Source: Morella rubra
Taxonomy: Eukaryota > Streptophyta > Magnoliopsida > Fagales > Myricaceae
Direction: 5' to 3'
Length of the DNA: 64,000 nucleotides
NCBI GenBank assembly: GCA_003952965.2
Contig: CM025852.1
Span: forward strand, 5,130,123 to 5,194,122
Shown: one piece after another, positions 1 to 10,812 of the stretch
Numbering within the stretch: position 1 is the first letter of the stretch
How the letters are laid out: each line of letters begins with the position of its first letter
Position numbers and translations under genes: made by a program
The notes under the pieces: generated by a model
What the model was told of the DNA's origin: nothing
The model's database searches: none
The model's input: only the letters and a program-made list of their open reading frames with translations

Positions 1-1539
1 GGAAAATTTGCTATTGGTTGTCGTTATGTCTATAAAATCAAGCATCATGCAGATGGGCGTGTGGAGCACTATAAAGCTTGGTTAGTGGCAAAAGGGTACA
101 CACAGGTGAAGGGGATTGATTATCATGAAACCTTGTCCCCGGTTGCCAAGATGGTGACTATCAAATGTGTGCTCTCCATTGCTGCTGTTCGTGGCTGGTC
201 CTTACATCAATTTGACGTTAATAACGCCTTTTTACATGGAGATTTGCAGGAGGAGATTTATATGCAAAAACCTCCTGGTTATGATCAAGAAGGTCCACAT
301 CAAGTCTGTCGTTTGCTTAAGAGCTTGTATGGGTTGAAACAAGTGTCACGGCAGTGGTATGCTAAATTCTCCTCTGCCCTCCTTGCCTTCCATTTCATCC
401 AATCTAAGGCTGATTACAACCTCTTCACTAAGCATACTAGTTCTTCTTTTCTTGCCTTATTTGTGTATGTGGATGACATCATAGTTGCAAGTAATTGTGC
501 CACTTCTGTGGCTGATCTTAAGTCTTTTCTACATGATCTTTTTAAAATCAAGGATCTTGGCTTCTTACGTTACTTTTGTGGCATAGAAGTTGCTAGATCC
601 TCACAGGGCATTCACTTATGTCAAAGAAAGTATGCTTTGGACATCTTAGCTGATTCGGGAACTCTTGGTGCCACACCTGTTCGGCTCCCCATGGACCAGA
701 ATGTTTATTTGAGTAAGGACTCTGGTGTTCTTTTAGTTGATCCTACACCTTATCGTCGCCTAATTGGCCAATTGCTTTACCTTACTATAACACGTCCTGA
801 CATAAGCTACAGCATCCAAGTCTTAAGTCAGTACATGGATCAGCCTACAGATTTTCATTTTGCTGCTGCTTCTAAAGTTCTTCGTTACATTCGGGCAGCA
901 CCAGGCCAGGGGCTTCTCTTATCCAGTTCTTCCTCTTTGCCGCTTCGGGCTTATTGTGATTCAGATTGGGGAGCTTGTCCCAATACACGCCGCTCTCTCA
1001 CTGGCTATTGTGTCTTCCTTGGTTCTTCTTTGGTCTCCTGGAAATCCAAGAAACAATCTGTGATTTCCCGCTCCTCAACTGAAGCTGAGTATCGTACAAT
1101 GGCCAATACATGCTCTGAGTTGACTTGGCTTCTCTTTATTTTATCTGCTCTACTGGTGCCTCATCCTCAACCCGCCACCCTTTATTGTGATAATCAAGCC
1201 GCTCTTCACATCGCTGCCAATCCCGTTTTTCACAAACAGACCAAGCATATTGAGCTAGATTGTCATCTCATTCGGGATCTCATTACCGCTGGTTTTGTTC
1301 AGCCAGCTCACATTGCCACTCATGACCAGCTTGCTGACATTTTCACTAAGTCTCTCCCCTCGTATGTGCTTCACTCTCATCTCTCCAAGATGGGCATTGT
1401 TGATCTCCATGCTCCATCTTGCGGGGGGATATCACAGCATGTTATTTCTGCTAATATACCTTCCACCTCAGCAGCTGATTTGTCTTCTTCCTCAGTAGCT
1501 ATTTTGCCTTCCACATCAGCAGATGTCAATAAAGCTTAA
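1..1539 (+). CDS. Ty1/copia Pol polyprotein, C-terminal part (reverse transcriptase and RNase H)
   Basis: The frame is open from base 1, so the protein starts left of the window; the GTG at 61 is not a real start. The reverse transcriptase copies element RNA into cDNA: the usual copia block with LHQFDVNNAFLHG near 205-240 and the catalytic YVDD at 466-477 are visible. RNase H follows: CDSDWG near 955, the SRSSTEAEYR motif near 1065-1095, TKHIELD near 1240 and the closing DIFTKSLP near 1340. No stop or frameshift breaks this stretch, so the copy is young or selected relative to others in the window. The reading frame runs past the polypurine tract into the 3' LTR, so the last about 35 codons are probably LTR read-through. 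Gag, protease and integrase, if present, lie outside. Clade is not resolved. Confidence 0.93.
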   Translation, partial: GKFAIGCRYVYKIKHHADGRVEHYKAWLVAKGYTQVKGIDYHETLSPVAKMVTIKCVLSIAAVRGWSLHQFDVNNAFLHGDLQEEIYMQKPPGYDQEGPHQVCRLLKSLYGLKQVSRQWYAKFSSALLAFHFIQSKADYNLFTKHTSSSFLALFVYVDDIIVASNCATSVADLKSFLHDLFKIKDLGFLRYFCGIEVARSSQGIHLCQRKYALDILADSGTLGATPVRLPMDQNVYLSKDSGVLLVDPTPYRRLIGQLLYLTITRPDISYSIQVLSQYMDQPTDFHFAAASKVLRYIRAAPGQGLLLSSSSSLPLRAYCDSDWGACPNTRRSLTGYCVFLGSSLVSWKSKKQSVISRSSTEAEYRTMANTCSELTWLLFILSALLVPHPQPATLYCDNQAALHIAANPVFHKQTKHIELDCHLIRDLITAGFVQPAHIATHDQLADIFTKSLPSYVLHSHLSKMGIVDLHAPSCGGISQHVISANIPSTSAADLSSSSVAILPSTSADVNKA

Positions 1540-1855
1540 GCTTTTCACTCTATAGCTGTCTCCACTACCCCAGCAATGCTTCCCGAATCTTCTTGTGATA
1601 CAGGGCAGAAGACACATCGTCATTAGTTTGTTATTCTTTTTCTCTATGTAGTTTTCTCTTTTGCGCACCGTGATGTTTTAGCCATTGCCTCGATGCAGCA
1701 GAGTTTGTTAGGATATTTCTTTGATTCTTTTGCATTCTTTCGGCAAGTGTGTATAAGTAGCAGTTATTCTTTCAATGAAAATTTAGTGCATTTCCCACAA
1801 TCTCTACGCTTGTCTCTGTTTTGCTCTCTGCAACCCTATTTTTCCATTTCTTACA
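1419..1855 (+). repeat. polypurine tract and 3' LTR of the copia element
   Basis: A purine run (GCGGGGGGA, about 1421-1429) follows the RNase H region, as expected of the plus-strand primer site of copia elements. The LTR starts between about 1430 and the TGTTATTT at 1440; I cannot choose. It carries a TATA-like GTATAAGTA near 1750. It ends at 1855 in TTACA because base 1856 resumes the LRR receptor kinase reading frame on the other strand. The 5' LTR is outside the window. Confidence 0.75.
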
Positions 1856-2464
1856 TCCCAATTCTAGTACTTCAAGATTCGACAAGTTGCCGATTTCTGG
1901 CCGCAAAGTGCCGTTAAACGGACGCGTGAAAAGCTGAAGTTCCCTCAATTCTGTTAACTGCCCTATAGATCCTGGGATGTTGCCGGAGAAGTAGCTGGCT
2001 CCGAGGTTGAGTTGGCGAAGCCGAGCCATTCGGTGAATGTCATCAGGGACCGTGCCAGCTAAGTGGTTCTGGCAGAGGTCGAGGACTTCGAGCTTGGAAC
2101 AGTTGTACAGAGCTTTGGGGAACTCCTGGGAAGTAAAGTAGTTCCACGAAAAGTCAATGGCCGTAAGGTTCTTGAGGTCACAGATGAAGGAAGGGATTGT
2201 TCCGTTGATATTCATATTTTGGAGGGATATTCCGCTGACCGAGCCGTCGGTGCAGGTGATCTCTGGCCAGGAACAATGAGAGGAGGAGTTTGATGGAGTC
2301 CAGTGGCTGAGAGGCTGTGGGTTTTGCCATTGTTGCTTTAAGTTGAGTATGACTGCCTGTTCGTGATCATTGAGCTGAGATTTTACATGCCGGAAGAGGA
2401 GGAGGACGAAGAAGATGGAGTAGAGGGAGCAGGGGACAAGACTAGTAGACCTTTTTTTCGTCAT
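1856..2464 (-). pseudogene. LRR receptor-like kinase, N-terminal fragment (HSL1/HAESA-like), cut by a retrotransposon
   Basis: The protein begins with a signal peptide (hydrophobic run SIFFVLLLF, then SQLNDHEQ), an LRR N-terminal cap with paired Cys (CSWPEITC), then at least five leucine-rich repeats with plant-type LxxLxxL and xIPxxI elements. This is the secreted start of a family XI-type LRR receptor kinase, which would sense an extracellular ligand at the plasma membrane. Family homology ends at NLSNLEVLEL; the next codons are LTR sequence read backwards. The transmembrane and kinase parts would lie left of the inserted element, outside the window. A kinase pseudogene of the same kind lies at 7574-8557 on the same strand but upstream of this start, so the two pieces come from two tandem genes, not one split gene. 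Confidence 0.85.
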
Positions 2465-3399
2465 TTTGGAGTTTTGAGTTCGTTGGTGCTGGATTGCGCT
2501 CTCCTCAACCGAGGGGATTGTAAATTTATTAATGCATTTGGTAAGAAAAGTGGAGAAAAAAAAAATTTAAGGGAAAAAAGAAAAAATAGGAAATATGAGA
2601 ACCAATGGCCAAAGGTCATGGGTCTCCGACTGAGAAACTTCTTCTAACGGGTCACATCTTTATTTTTTCCAAGAAAAAGAATCTGTTGACTATGCTGATA
2701 GCTTAAGTAGGATTGGAATTTAAGCCAAGGCTCACTTAAGATAACCCAGAAACAAAATAAAGAGGAAAAACAAAAAAAACAAAAGGCCAAAATCAACTAT
2801 CTTTGGATGCACCGGAAACTTTTCACAACTATTTTTTCACGAACTCTGAAATCTTCCTAAAAACTGTAACAATTATTTTACAAACTTCAATACATTTTTT
2901 TCAAATTCTATAAATTTTTTTACCAATTTCACTAAAATCTAAATATCTCCGACAAAAAAAAAAAAGTCATTAGGAATCCAAACACAGGCTTTGTCTTGTA
3001 TGTAAGTCTATTAGAATACTTAGCTGAAACCAAATGTGCAGGCGAATCACCCATCAATTCACATTTGGTTTCATTCTTGTGACATAAAAATGGCGCAAAA
3101 GTGGTGAAGCTTTCCAGGCTCCAGCTTAAAACAACTAGAGTCGAGCAAAAACTTCGAGCCAAGAATATCCTCCAATTTAGTGTCGCTGTGATGACACTAT
3201 TGCGGGCAGTAGTGCCCCAGTTATGGGATAATTTCATGTTACTTCAAAAAAACAAAAAAAAGACCAAACCAAACTTCGAGCCAAAAGTGACGTGGACAAT
3301 GGGAAAGCAAGACCGGGACTGACAGCAGCCCGCCTTCTGGAACATGAAGCAAGACAATTGAGTGGTTGAAGACTGGCCGACTTTAGATGATAATTCTTC
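2465..3399. other. upstream region of the LRR kinase fragment; no gene seen
   Basis: AT-rich sequence with A runs and no convincing coding frame. It would hold the promoter of the receptor kinase on the minus strand; no distinct TATA element or motif stands out. Confidence 0.4.
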
Positions 3400-4898
3400 G
3401 GAGAAAATATATTTTTTATCCATGAATTATGGGTGTAGTAACACTTTACAGTTTGCATTCCATCTTTCTATTAAGTGATATTGAGGTCATGAATTTTTAA
3501 AATTTATCAATTTGCACTCCATAATCAAATTAGCCATTAAATGTGAAGGTAAATATTCGCGTGTGGTCCACGCAATTCACTACTACTTGTTACGCCCATT
3601 TTAACTTTGGAAAAAATACACTTTGCATCCCAACTAAAAGATATTGACACGTCTTCAATTTCGTAACATTTTCGTCGATTTGCACCCTACAAGCCAATTG
3701 ACCGTTAAATGCAATGGTAAATCTGTCACGTTCAAAGCCTTCTAGTTCAACATCACGTGGACAGCTCAAATGAGGAAAAAAAAACATAGAATCTTTTCTA
3801 CAATTGGAATCGCTTCAAAGTTTTAAAAAGGAGAAAAGTCATAGTTAGCCTCATATCTATATGGCAAAATTAATTTCATACCCGCTATTATCAAAACAAC
3901 GATTTAAGCCCTTTATCTTTTGCAAATCATCAATTTTTGCCCCTAGTCTAAATTAGGCAATAAATCAAACGGAAAAGTATGCAAATTTTTCAAAATGCCC
4001 CTCCAAGACAAAATTTTAAAAATAATAATTAAAATAAAAAATTTAAGAAATAAATTAAAATAAATAGATTATTGAAATAGAGTTTTAATTTTTATTTAAA
4101 AAATATTGCTTTAAAAAAAATATATCATTTTTTCTTTTTAATGAATTTTTTTTAATATTTTTAGTAATTTTACGTTCGAGGGGAATTTTGATCATTTTAT
4201 ATGCTTTTCTGTATGATTTAGACGAGGGACGAACATTGATGATTTTTAAAAGATCAAGAGCTAAAATCGTAGTTTTTGTAATAACGGGTACAAAATTGAT
4301 TTTTTCCTATAGATACCGGGCTAACTATGACTTTTTCCCTTTTAAAAAAAATTTCAAAGATGAAATCGCTCTAAATTCTAAATATCCAACCGAATAACTA
4401 CAATATAGAAAATAAACTAGGAAAGAAATAATAAACAAATAACCAGATTTGACAAAAAAAAAATATGGTTCCTAAAAATCCTTTGCCTATCAGCGGAATA
4501 CCATGATTTAAAGAACTTTTATGATTTGCGTCAGTGAATCACGTGGGTGACAAGTGATAGATTTACCGTCACATTTAACAGTCAATTGGCTTGTGGGGCG
4601 CAAATTGACGAAAATGTCACGAAATTGGAAGATGGGGGGGGGGGGGTGTCAAGTGTCAGTATCTCTATAGTTGGGGGTGCAAAATATATTTTTTCCAAAT
4701 AGCAAAATGGGCATAACAAGCAGGAGTGAATCATGTGGACATCACATGGGCATTTACCATCACATTTAATTGCTAATTTGGCTATGAGGTGCAAAACGAT
4801 TAATTTTAAAAGTTTATGGATTTAATGTCACGAAATGAAAAGATGGGGTGCAAAGTGTCAGTACCCTATAATCAGGAATACAAAATATAATTTTCCCT
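3400..4898. mobile_element. long foldback element (MULE-like), about 1.5 kb, arms of more than 500 bp
   Basis: The left arm (about 3400-3985) matches the reverse complement of the right arm (about 4170-4898). Shared blocks in order include a first 'TTTGCA(C/T)' repeat phrase, GTTAYGCCCATTTT (left near 3589), a 'CAAGCCAATTGACYGTTAAATG' type phrase (left near 3690), and AAAGTCATAGTTAGCC (left near 3835). The arms continue inward through GTCTAAAT near 3950. The centre is AT-rich and noncoding. Within each arm two related sub-blocks about 200 bp apart repeat the same theme, so each arm is itself a partial direct repeat. No transposase is visible. Long TIRs point to a MULE or foldback element; the exact target duplication is not clear. 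Confidence 0.8.
4623..4650 (+). repeat. G homopolymer of about 14 bases in the right foldback arm
   Basis: A run of about 14 G begins near 4634. The mirrored position of the left arm lacks it. It is a simple-sequence expansion, and a place where the assembled length may be unreliable. Confidence 0.7.
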
Positions 4899-5518
4899 AA
4901 TTTATTTGAAATAGACACATCTTTTTCATACAAGCTTGGTATTTAAGGTAGCAAGCAAATATTTTGGATTTTTGTCATATGTGAATGTTTTCTTTGTTAG
5001 ACATCCAATACCTCACTGAGAACGAGAATGTTAAAATTTAAGCTAAAGAGAAAATAAATTGAGTAGAGAAAGATAAGCGGAAGAGAGAAGACATAACATG
5101 ATTTAGGTGTATAGACCTACACACATCATAGAAAGGCACAGCTTATCGACTACATCTTTACTCCTAATGCTTTAACAACGTGGTACTAACTATAATACTC
5201 CTTCGCAAACTTAAGATGCACACAAGCTGAGTTTGAACTTACAATTTAAAAACTCATCCCATAACAACAACGAAAAAGACATCGAAAATGTCGGCAGAAA
5301 ATACATAAGAAGTGACGGGACAATGACCAGAAAGTGGACCCGGCAGTGGTAGGTGGTGGCAGATGGTGACACATGTGTCAAAGGCACGAGCCACCAAAAA
5401 GTGGACTCGATGACAGCGAACGACGATAGGTGTGTTGAAGGCACAAGCCACGCAAGGAGACTAGAAGAATCACGATCATAGAGATGGGTCCATAGAATTT
5501 TTTACATTTTTATTACAT
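4899..5518. other. intergenic; nothing recognised
   Basis: No coding frame with family resemblance. The two overlapping minus-strand frames at 5211-5451 have no domain features and are probably chance frames. Confidence 0.4.
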
Positions 5519-6870
5519 AAACACAACACTTTTAGCCCTCCAACTACAATAAAAATGTTAAAGAGGACTTTAAATTATTAATTTTGACGAATTAAAGCCC
5601 CTAGCTTTTCTAATCTATTAATTTAAGTTTTTCGTCTAATTTTTCCATCCAAACTGACTGAACAGTGATCATATGCGCAAAATGTGCCCTTGTTTCATGA
5701 AAACAAAAAAATTTACCCCCACTCTAAAAATGAAAACATATCAAATAACCCTCTTGCATCCAATCCAATTTTCTGGTCCCCGTGTTTGCTGCAAGAGAAA
5801 ATCGGCAAGCCATCTGCGATTTTACGTTCTGCTCTCTGGGTATCTAGGGACGGGGAACGTATGATGGGCCAGCATATCCCACTCTACAAAAGCTTAGGGT
5901 ACACTTCTCACTCTTAGGCCAATAAGGTAAAAGCTATGCTAAAAGGGCACAGCACAGCACAGCTCAAAAAGGAGAGTGCAAAAACATGTTGCAGAACCAT
6001 CTCCACAGTGGAATAACCGTTAGGTCGGTTTTGGCCGTCTCAGCCAGAGACCACCAAACAGTCATCTGAAGTCTGGTAGTTGAAGCTACTAAGCAATGCA
6101 AAGTCCCTTAGTGAGAGAAACAACATACACAAAGCAGAGCCTCCTAGCCTAAACCCACCAATTGTCTCACTTATCACTCACAAAATATTGATCTTTCCTA
6201 CTTGTCACTCTTTTTCTCTCTCTATACCTTCTCTTCAAATCTTCAAACCCCCCAGCCACCACCAAAAAAAAAGGGAGGGGGGGGGAAGAAAATGTTTACT
6301 TGGGCTTCTCATCAGCAACATCATCATCTTCTTGGTTCATCTCTTCCCTATATGTCTCTTTCTATATTCTCTCGAACACCACAAAGCACTGATGGGACGC
6401 CTCAAGCTTTCCACCATTTTCATAGCAAATAACAAACTTCCCACTTCCTCCCCCACTCACCAGGACCTCCTCGATGAAAAATCTGATGCAACCAGAGATG
6501 GATTCCCATATTTGGTGTTCGGGTTTCTCCGCCGATTTACAATCGGAATTGGGTTTCCATGGCTTCCATTATGTTGTGCACTATATAATGTTTTTTGTTG
6601 GTCCCCGTGTTCGGTGTAAGAGAAAATGAGATTGGATGTAAGGGTTCTTCGATAAGTTGTCGTTTTCAAAGTGAGGGCAAATTTGTCTGTTTTCATTTAA
6701 AAATGGCAAATGCTACACACATGACTACTACTGTTCAGTCAGTTTGGACAAAAAAATTGGACGGAGGGTTCAAATTGATAGATTAAGAAAGTTAGGGGTT
6801 TTAATCTATCAAAATTGATAGTTTGAGGTCCTCTTTGACATTTCTATGATAGTTCAAGGTCTCAAAGTGA
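5519..6870. mobile_element. inverted-repeat element carrying a non-TIR segment (possible Pack-MULE)
   Basis: The left arm (about 5519-5775) matches the reverse complement of the right arm (about 6610-6870). Shared landmarks are AATGTTAAAGAGGAC / AATGTCAAAGAGGAC, CCAAACTGACTGAACAGT, and CATCCAATC. Just inside each arm lies the phrase TGGTCCCCGTGTT (5775 and 6598), in direct rather than inverted orientation. The enclosed roughly 800 bp is unrelated to the arms and looks like plant 5' UTR plus exon sequence: CT-rich tracts, then an ATG. That is the layout of a MULE that has taken up host DNA. No transposase is present, so it would be non-autonomous. Confidence 0.72.
6292..6432 (+). pseudogene. 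short ORF inside the foldback element, possible captured exon of unknown gene
   Basis: A 46-codon frame begins with ATG after a CT-rich leader and a purine run. Its product is rich in His, Ser and Gln (MFTWASHQQHHHLLGSS at the start, QAFHHFHSK at the end). Composition resembles the low-complexity N-termini of plant transcription factors, but I recognise no family. A longer overlapping frame at 6080-6619 has no domain features. The only support is the UTR-like context and the element around it. Confidence 0.3.
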
Positions 6871-7573
6871 CATTACCTTAATAAATTTAGAACACTATCA
6901 TCATTAATCTTGGTTTTCCTGACAAAAAGGGGTTAAAGTTTGAAACCAAAAATCCACAACTGGATCAGAGACCGTGTATATCCCAAAATGGAATCCAAAT
7001 TGCCCAACATAACCTTGAAAATTGACGAACATCGCAATCTTTGGCTGATTGAGTGGTTAGATCAAATAACGTCTAAGAAGAAGGTTCCTAACTTACTAAA
7101 AATTACAGTGTGTCACAGAGGATTTGATCTTTTGACTGCAACTCTTCATCTTCTAGAGGATTTGCATAGATACAAAGAGATCATAAAAATATACATACTT
7201 GGGATACACAGGGAATTAATATCTCACTAACCCTGATGTTTAGACAATGTACTAAATACCCTTTAATTTTGATTAGCGGGATAGTTACGATATGGTGTGT
7301 CCTATTCCTTATCAAATATATCATGGTTACAAAAACTATGTCACTACAGCAAGCAACAAAAGAGTTCTAATGAAAACTCGAGAAGAGATAAACGTTAGAG
7401 ATCTTGCTTTGTTGGCCAAAGATCCACAAAATTCTCTAGAGCTTCACTCTTTAGAGCTCTTGAAATCACAATTATTACTACACAAGTCTTTTATTCATCT
7501 CTATGTCTCAAAGATGGAAGTCCTAATTTCTTGTAGCTATGTTGAAGATTTTCATCTCGTGGAATTAGAAGAA
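6871..7573 (+). other. spacer downstream of the kinase pseudogene with two unrecognised frames
   Basis: Two plus-strand frames, 6940-7230 (96 codons) and 7292-7639 (115 codons), have fairly ordinary amino acid composition but no motif I recognise. The second overlaps the end of the antisense kinase pseudogene, which argues that it is a chance frame. This stretch would be 3' flank of the upstream receptor kinase copy. Confidence 0.25.
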
Positions 7574-8557
7574 ATCAGACAATGGATGCCAACATTGGAA
7601 CGTCCTTCTCTAGAACCAAATCCCTATTTGAATTCATGAAGAGGGGAGAAATAATCCACTTATTTGCAGCATTCTTCTTTCCAGAATCGAGTGGCTGGTT
7701 CCATTGGGAAAAAATCCTCAAAACCTCTTTAATGAAAGGCCTGGTAGAAGTCTTTGAGCCAGTACAGATGATTCCAAGTGTGAAAACACAACACATTTGA
7801 TCCAAGTAACAGGGTACCTGGACGTCCTCATCCAAGGCACCGACAATGGGGTCGCAATGCCCATTCAGCAAGGGATGTGTGTTCATCCCCATCATTAGCT
7901 TTCCTTCAAGTTGCTAGCTCCAAAAGAATAACCCCAAAACTATAAACGTCGATCTTCTCATTAACTCTTGTGGTGTGAGCATACTCCGCAGTGCAAGTAA
8001 ATAACAAAATTAAATTACGACTATTGCTGATGGAAAAGAAAGCAAATAAACATCATTGTCAGTCATCACACACCTGGAGCTATGTAGCCAAAAGAGCATG
8101 CAATTGCCGACATCGTAGCAGATTCTCCCTCCTTGATCAATATCTTGGCTATACCAAAATCAGCAACTTTTGCATTAAACTCAGGATCTAAAAGAATGTT
8201 GCTTGATTCACATCTCGATGAACAATGGGTGGTGAGCAGCATGGTGCAAATAAGAGAGCCCCTGGGCAGCCCCAATTGCTGTGTGCAACCTTTTAGGCCA
8301 ATCTAAGACGACATGAGGGACTGAACTTGATCCAATAGTTCCTCTACTTTTCTTATACAGCCATCGATCCAGGCTACTGTTTACCAAATACTCGTGGACT
8401 AGAAATTTTGAATTGTCATTGGAGATACAGCAGAGCAAGTTTACTATGTTGGAATGTCGGATTGAACTCAGAATTTTAAGTTCTGAAAGAAATTGGTTTT
8501 CAAGGTTCTGTTCCAGCTTTCTATTATTCCAAATCTTCTTCACAGCAGTAATATCAC
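7574..8557 (-). pseudogene. LRR receptor-like kinase, kinase domain fragment (HSL1/HAESA-like)
   Basis: Read on the minus strand from 8557, the piece starts at the catalytic-lysine strand (AVKKIW). It runs through the hinge and helix C region (FLSELKILSSIRH), the catalytic loop region near 8225, the activation loop start (DFGIAK near 8150), and GYIAP near 8085. A probable intron with a GT start near 8074 follows, then an exon with [14 protein letters not shown] near 7930 and the C-lobe signature (CTGSKTSTRP, IKEVLRIF) near 7700. At least two single-base indels flank the catalytic loop, about 25 bases apart. A stop follows the ELAT stretch, and a further frame change follows in the C-lobe exon. 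The extracellular and transmembrane parts are missing; sequence beyond 8557 is transposon. It is dead, and is the upstream neighbour of the fragment at 1856-2464. Confidence 0.85.
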
Positions 8558-8740
8558 TAGAGCTGTGCATGGGCGGTAGCGGTGGCAGATATGCCTCCAA
8601 CCGCCACTGCTACCACCAAGGGCTGTTATGCATTTTCAACCACCTGTACCAAAACTAGTGGCACCGGTTACCAGTGCCCAACGGTGGTGGTGGCAGCAGT
8701 AGCTGTACCGGTTACCTGCTACCGCCATTGGGCCAGTTTT
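8558..8740 (+). mobile_element. possible hAT-type terminal fragment
   Basis: Kinase homology stops abruptly at TAGAGCTGTGCATGG (8558), a start typical of many plant hAT elements. The next 180 bp are rich in short self-complementary GGTAGCGGTGG / CCGCCACTGC and ACCGGTTACC motifs, as in hAT subterminal regions. The opposite end and the 8-bp target duplication were not found; the adjoining copia LTR probably removed or separated them. Confidence 0.4.
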
Positions 8741-10033
8741 TTTTTCAGTTTTCTCCATCTATACCACTTCTGTTTTTTGGATTGCGAGGTTGCAGTGGAC
8801 AAGATCGTTGAATCAAAGCAGCCCAAGCATTCTGCCTCCTTCAGATCCACGCACACAGTTTTGAGAGAGATTTTAGAGAGAGAAACTCTCTCGTGAAAAA
8901 TGAATTCTCTTTCTCAAATGAGTTTCTGAGCTATTTATAATGGCTGGCTCAGAACTCAACTGTGCTATAACGTGGGATCTTTAGGGATCTCATATCTCGG
9001 CCGTAGGATCATCATGAAAAACTCTTTTTCATTAAACTCCCTTATATTCTGTAATCGAATTTATAGGCTTCTACAAATTGTGATCATGTCCATTAACATA
9101 TCACAATTGACCCCCGAGATAATGAGATTATTTTTGTGAAATCCCTTTTGCTAACAATTATATGCTTATTTATCCTTCCACCATACTATATTCCACATGA
9201 GCTAATAGGACTGGAATAATATCACGATTAAGTCCCTAGCTCATATAATTCTTAATTTTCAGTCTGTAACTAGTTGGACTTCCAAAACTTTCCAAAATCA
9301 TTTTCGCAAATATTTACTTCATATATTAATAAGTAAAAACCGTGAAAACACTTTTCACAAAATCTCGCTGCGCAGCGTTTTATGTGAGTCCAACAATATA
9401 CAGACATAATGAATATACTGCCTCATCAAGAGACTGGTGGATTCCATATTGAGCAATTATACAAATTCACTTACTATGCACAAGGCCCAACATTATATCT
9501 GAATATTTGATCTACGAAGATCATCACCAAATGATTCAGTCAAAGCACAAGCACACAACAAGCAAACCTGCATAACTCTCTCAGGTCTAAGGACAACATA
9601 AGCTAATTGTGCTGAATACCATTCTCTACATCAGTGATCGTTTCCAGAAGGTATTCATATTTGATCTGGTTCAGTGCATGTACTCTTACATTGCACCCAC
9701 TCGTCTGCTTAAGGTCACCACCTCAATGACGGAGTCCATCATTCTATCTTATAGAGGCACAACGAGTGTAGACCTATTGTACATATCATGTATCTCGGTC
9801 TAGAACAAAGTGAGTCAACAAAGATCCAAAAGTCATACTCCCCGCTCCGATTCATTAATCATTGGCCTGACTTTTCTACAATATTGCTCAACAATATAAC
9901 ATCTAATGTCATTATATATATGATCTCTTATGTCATTGCATGTACCCAAAATAATATACAAGTGATTAAGCAACAATAATAATTATCTCATAATTATTCA
10001 AAATGATTGGTTTTGAGGGCATACATCTAACAA
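8741..10033 (-). repeat. 3' LTR of the minus-strand copia element
   Basis: On the minus strand the LTR begins at 10033 with TGTTAGATG, directly after the polypurine tract. A TATA-like ATTATAAATAG lies near 8932-8942 on the minus strand, followed by a CT-rich leader, as expected for U3 and R. The far boundary is uncertain (about 8740). I could not match a 5' LTR beyond 13.9 kb, so the pair cannot be aligned. Confidence 0.65.
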
Positions 10034-10050
10034 TCTCCCACTTGCACTCA
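10034..10050 (-). promoter_or_regulatory. polypurine tract of the minus-strand copia element
   Basis: Minus-strand AGTGCAAGTGGGAGATTG lies immediately before the LTR start. This form is common in plant copia elements of the TNT1-like group. It fixes the element's orientation and its LTR boundary. Confidence 0.8.
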
Positions 10051-10327
10051 GAACCAATCAGACATGTACTTGACACCCATAGACTCTAAATGCTTCTCAA
10101 ACACTTTCTGAGTCAACGGTTTAGTGAATGGGTCTGCAATGTTCTCAGCTGATGCTATTTTAGCCATTACTACATCACCTCGACTCACAATGTCACAAAT
10201 AAGATGAAATCTTTCTATTGCTGATAGCCCTAGGTTCCACCGCCTGTGCTATAGCACCATTGTTATCACAATAAATGGTGATCGGGGACTCTATTGAAGG
10301 GACAACTTCAAGCTCTTGTATGAATTT

Positions 10328-10678
10328 TCATATCCACACAAGCTTCCTTTGCAGATTCGCTGGCAGCGACATATTCTGCCTTGTGGTGGAGTCAGCAGTG
10401 GTGTTCTGCTTGAAACTTCTCCAACTCACTGCTCCTTTACCCAATGTAAACACAAATCCAAATGTAGATCTTCTATCATCAACATCTGATTGAAAATCTG
10501 AATCTGTGTATCCCTGGACAGTTAGCATATCCTCTCCACCACACACTAGACAATAGTGTTTGGTTCTTCTCAAGTATTTGAGAATATGCTTGACTGCTGT
10601 CCAGTGCTCAGGGCCTGGGTCTAATTGATACTCACAACTAACTGCATAACTGATATCTGCCTTGTACAAGCATTGCAT
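10328..10678 (-). pseudogene. copia RNase H fragment
   Basis: The frame shows the end of the reverse transcriptase thumb (HWTAVKHILKYLRRTKHY), then the RNase H start (GYTDSDFQSDVDDRRST, FGFVFTLGKGAVSWRS). The usual SSTEAEY segment is degraded and the frame ends early. It belongs to the decayed minus-strand element whose reverse transcriptase lies just upstream at 10813-11241. The protein would degrade the RNA strand of the RNA-DNA hybrid during cDNA synthesis. Confidence 0.85.
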
Positions 10679-10812
10679 ACATGAGGCTTCCTACAGCAGA
10701 AGCATAAGGAAACTTCTCATCTTATCTCTCTCTTCCTGCATTATAGGAGACATTTTCTTGGAGAGATGAATATTATGCCTAAAGGGTAAAAACCCTTTCT
10801 TGGCATCCCATG

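Noticed and set aside
6080..6619. 179-codon plus-strand frame as a real gene
   Set aside because: It reads through CT-rich leader-like sequence and a purine run, has no domain, and competes with a better placed shorter frame.
7292..7639. 115-codon plus-strand frame as a functional gene
   Set aside because: It overlaps the antisense end of the kinase pseudogene and shows no family motif; kept only as an unrecognised frame.
1856..8557. One LRR kinase gene split by insertions
   Set aside because: The order is wrong: the kinase piece lies upstream of the N-terminal piece on the same strand, so two tandem genes are needed.
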